NCBI RefSeq assembly: GCF_008831285.2
Contig: NC_045138.2
Coordinates: 4,132,143-4,196,142 of the forward strand
Reading direction: 5' to 3'
DNA length: 64,000 nt
Source of the DNA: Nymphaea colorata
Taxonomy: Eukaryota; Streptophyta; Magnoliopsida; Nymphaeales; Nymphaeaceae
Shown here: piece after piece, positions 63,402 to 64,000 of the stretch
Layout: each line of letters starts with the position of its first letter
How positions within the stretch are numbered: position 1 is the first letter of the stretch
Notes under the pieces: generated by a model
What the model saw: the letters and a program-made list of their open reading frames with translations, nothing else
Told to the model about the DNA's origin: nothing
Database searches by the model: none
Made by a program: the position numbers and the translations under genes

Positions 63402-64000
63402 TATGAGTCCAGAATTTCAGCTAGTACAGTTATTGTTTCTTGAGTTGAGGTGGGCATTATAAACATGTTTCTGGCTGTTCTTTTATATGTGACAAAGAAA
63501 AGAGAACCTCTGCTTTGTGGTGTATGGTTATTATGTGGATGCGTTCATCACTTGAATCTACTAGTGTTCTTTGCTTGTATATTTGTGAATTATGACATTG
63601 TTGTTAAGATTTATAGATTTTCTAATGAAATCTTGTCCAGTAGTTGCAGGCTAAAGATTCTAAGCAACCTGTTTGCCGGCTGGAAATTTAGAGTATTTCA
63701 AGAAAAAGCTAATACAATATAAAACTTGCTTTATGCCTAATTTGAGATCAGGTGGAACCCTTAACCTGTAGGGTTTTGGCAGTGCAGAACTCGATAAAAG
63801 TCTCGCTGAGATAATAGAATCTTGCAGAGCAAAATCATTCATACCCCTGTGAAAATGTAACTTGGAAACAAGCAATTCGTATTACAGGCCGGTTCGTGGA
63901 ATAAAACAAGCATGCCACATCTGCATGTGTTCACGCACGCATAAACACTTGCATATATGACATGCATGAATTCATGCATGTGCATGTAGTCACACATGAA
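63402..64000 (+). other. 3' UTR of TOM1-like gene and downstream flank
   Basis: Follows the stop codon at 63399-63401. AATGAAAT at about 63623 and AATACAATATAAAA near 63712 are possible polyadenylation signals. Nothing else was recognised to the window end, apart from CATG/TGCA-rich sequence after 63900. Confidence 0.5.

Overview
This window comes from a flowering-plant nuclear genome. The evidence is spliced genes with GT-AG introns, a plant PLS-class PPR gene, a TOM1-like (TOL) VHS/GAT gene, and a dense load of plant Copia, Ty3/gypsy and LINE elements and TIR mini-elements in AT-rich DNA with long (TA)n and (GA)n tracts. I cannot name the species. The long introns and moderate GC do not look like a grass.

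Layout. 1-6603: two head-to-tail TIR mini-elements in TA microsatellites, then two nested, decayed Copia elements on the minus strand. Element A sits inside the integrase region of element B, and both have lost their 3' halves. 6604-8398: intergenic DNA carrying a decayed copy of part of a gene found 12 kb downstream. 8399-10078: an intact intronless PPR gene (-). 11657-13310, plus a leader exon near 14.5 kb: an intact six-exon gene for ribosomal protein L7/uL30 (-). 17658-27236: a seven-exon gene (-) for a 294-residue protein, reconstructed here exon by exon. Its layout (head, coiled coil, basic-then-acidic tail) resembles the XRCC4/XLF/PAXX DNA-repair scaffold superfamily. 27.2-42.6 kb: a repeat-rich interval with a 5'-truncated LINE, a chromovirus-type gypsy remnant, several TIR mini-elements, LTR debris and microsatellites, and no convincing host gene. 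42.6-63.7 kb: one long gene (+) for a 519-residue TOM1-like protein, nine coding exons plus an untranslated first exon. Its introns contain a whole decayed Copia element (about 45.8-50.4 kb), a 1.2-kb hAT-like element with an 8-bp target duplication, and a 432-bp hAT MITE with a perfect 8-bp target duplication.

The four host genes have unrelated roles: organelle RNA processing, cytosolic translation, probable double-strand-break repair, and endosomal sorting of ubiquitinated cargo. They do not form a functional cluster. All exon boundaries given were checked for GT/AG and reading phase by hand. No database search was possible, so family names rest on recognised motifs.
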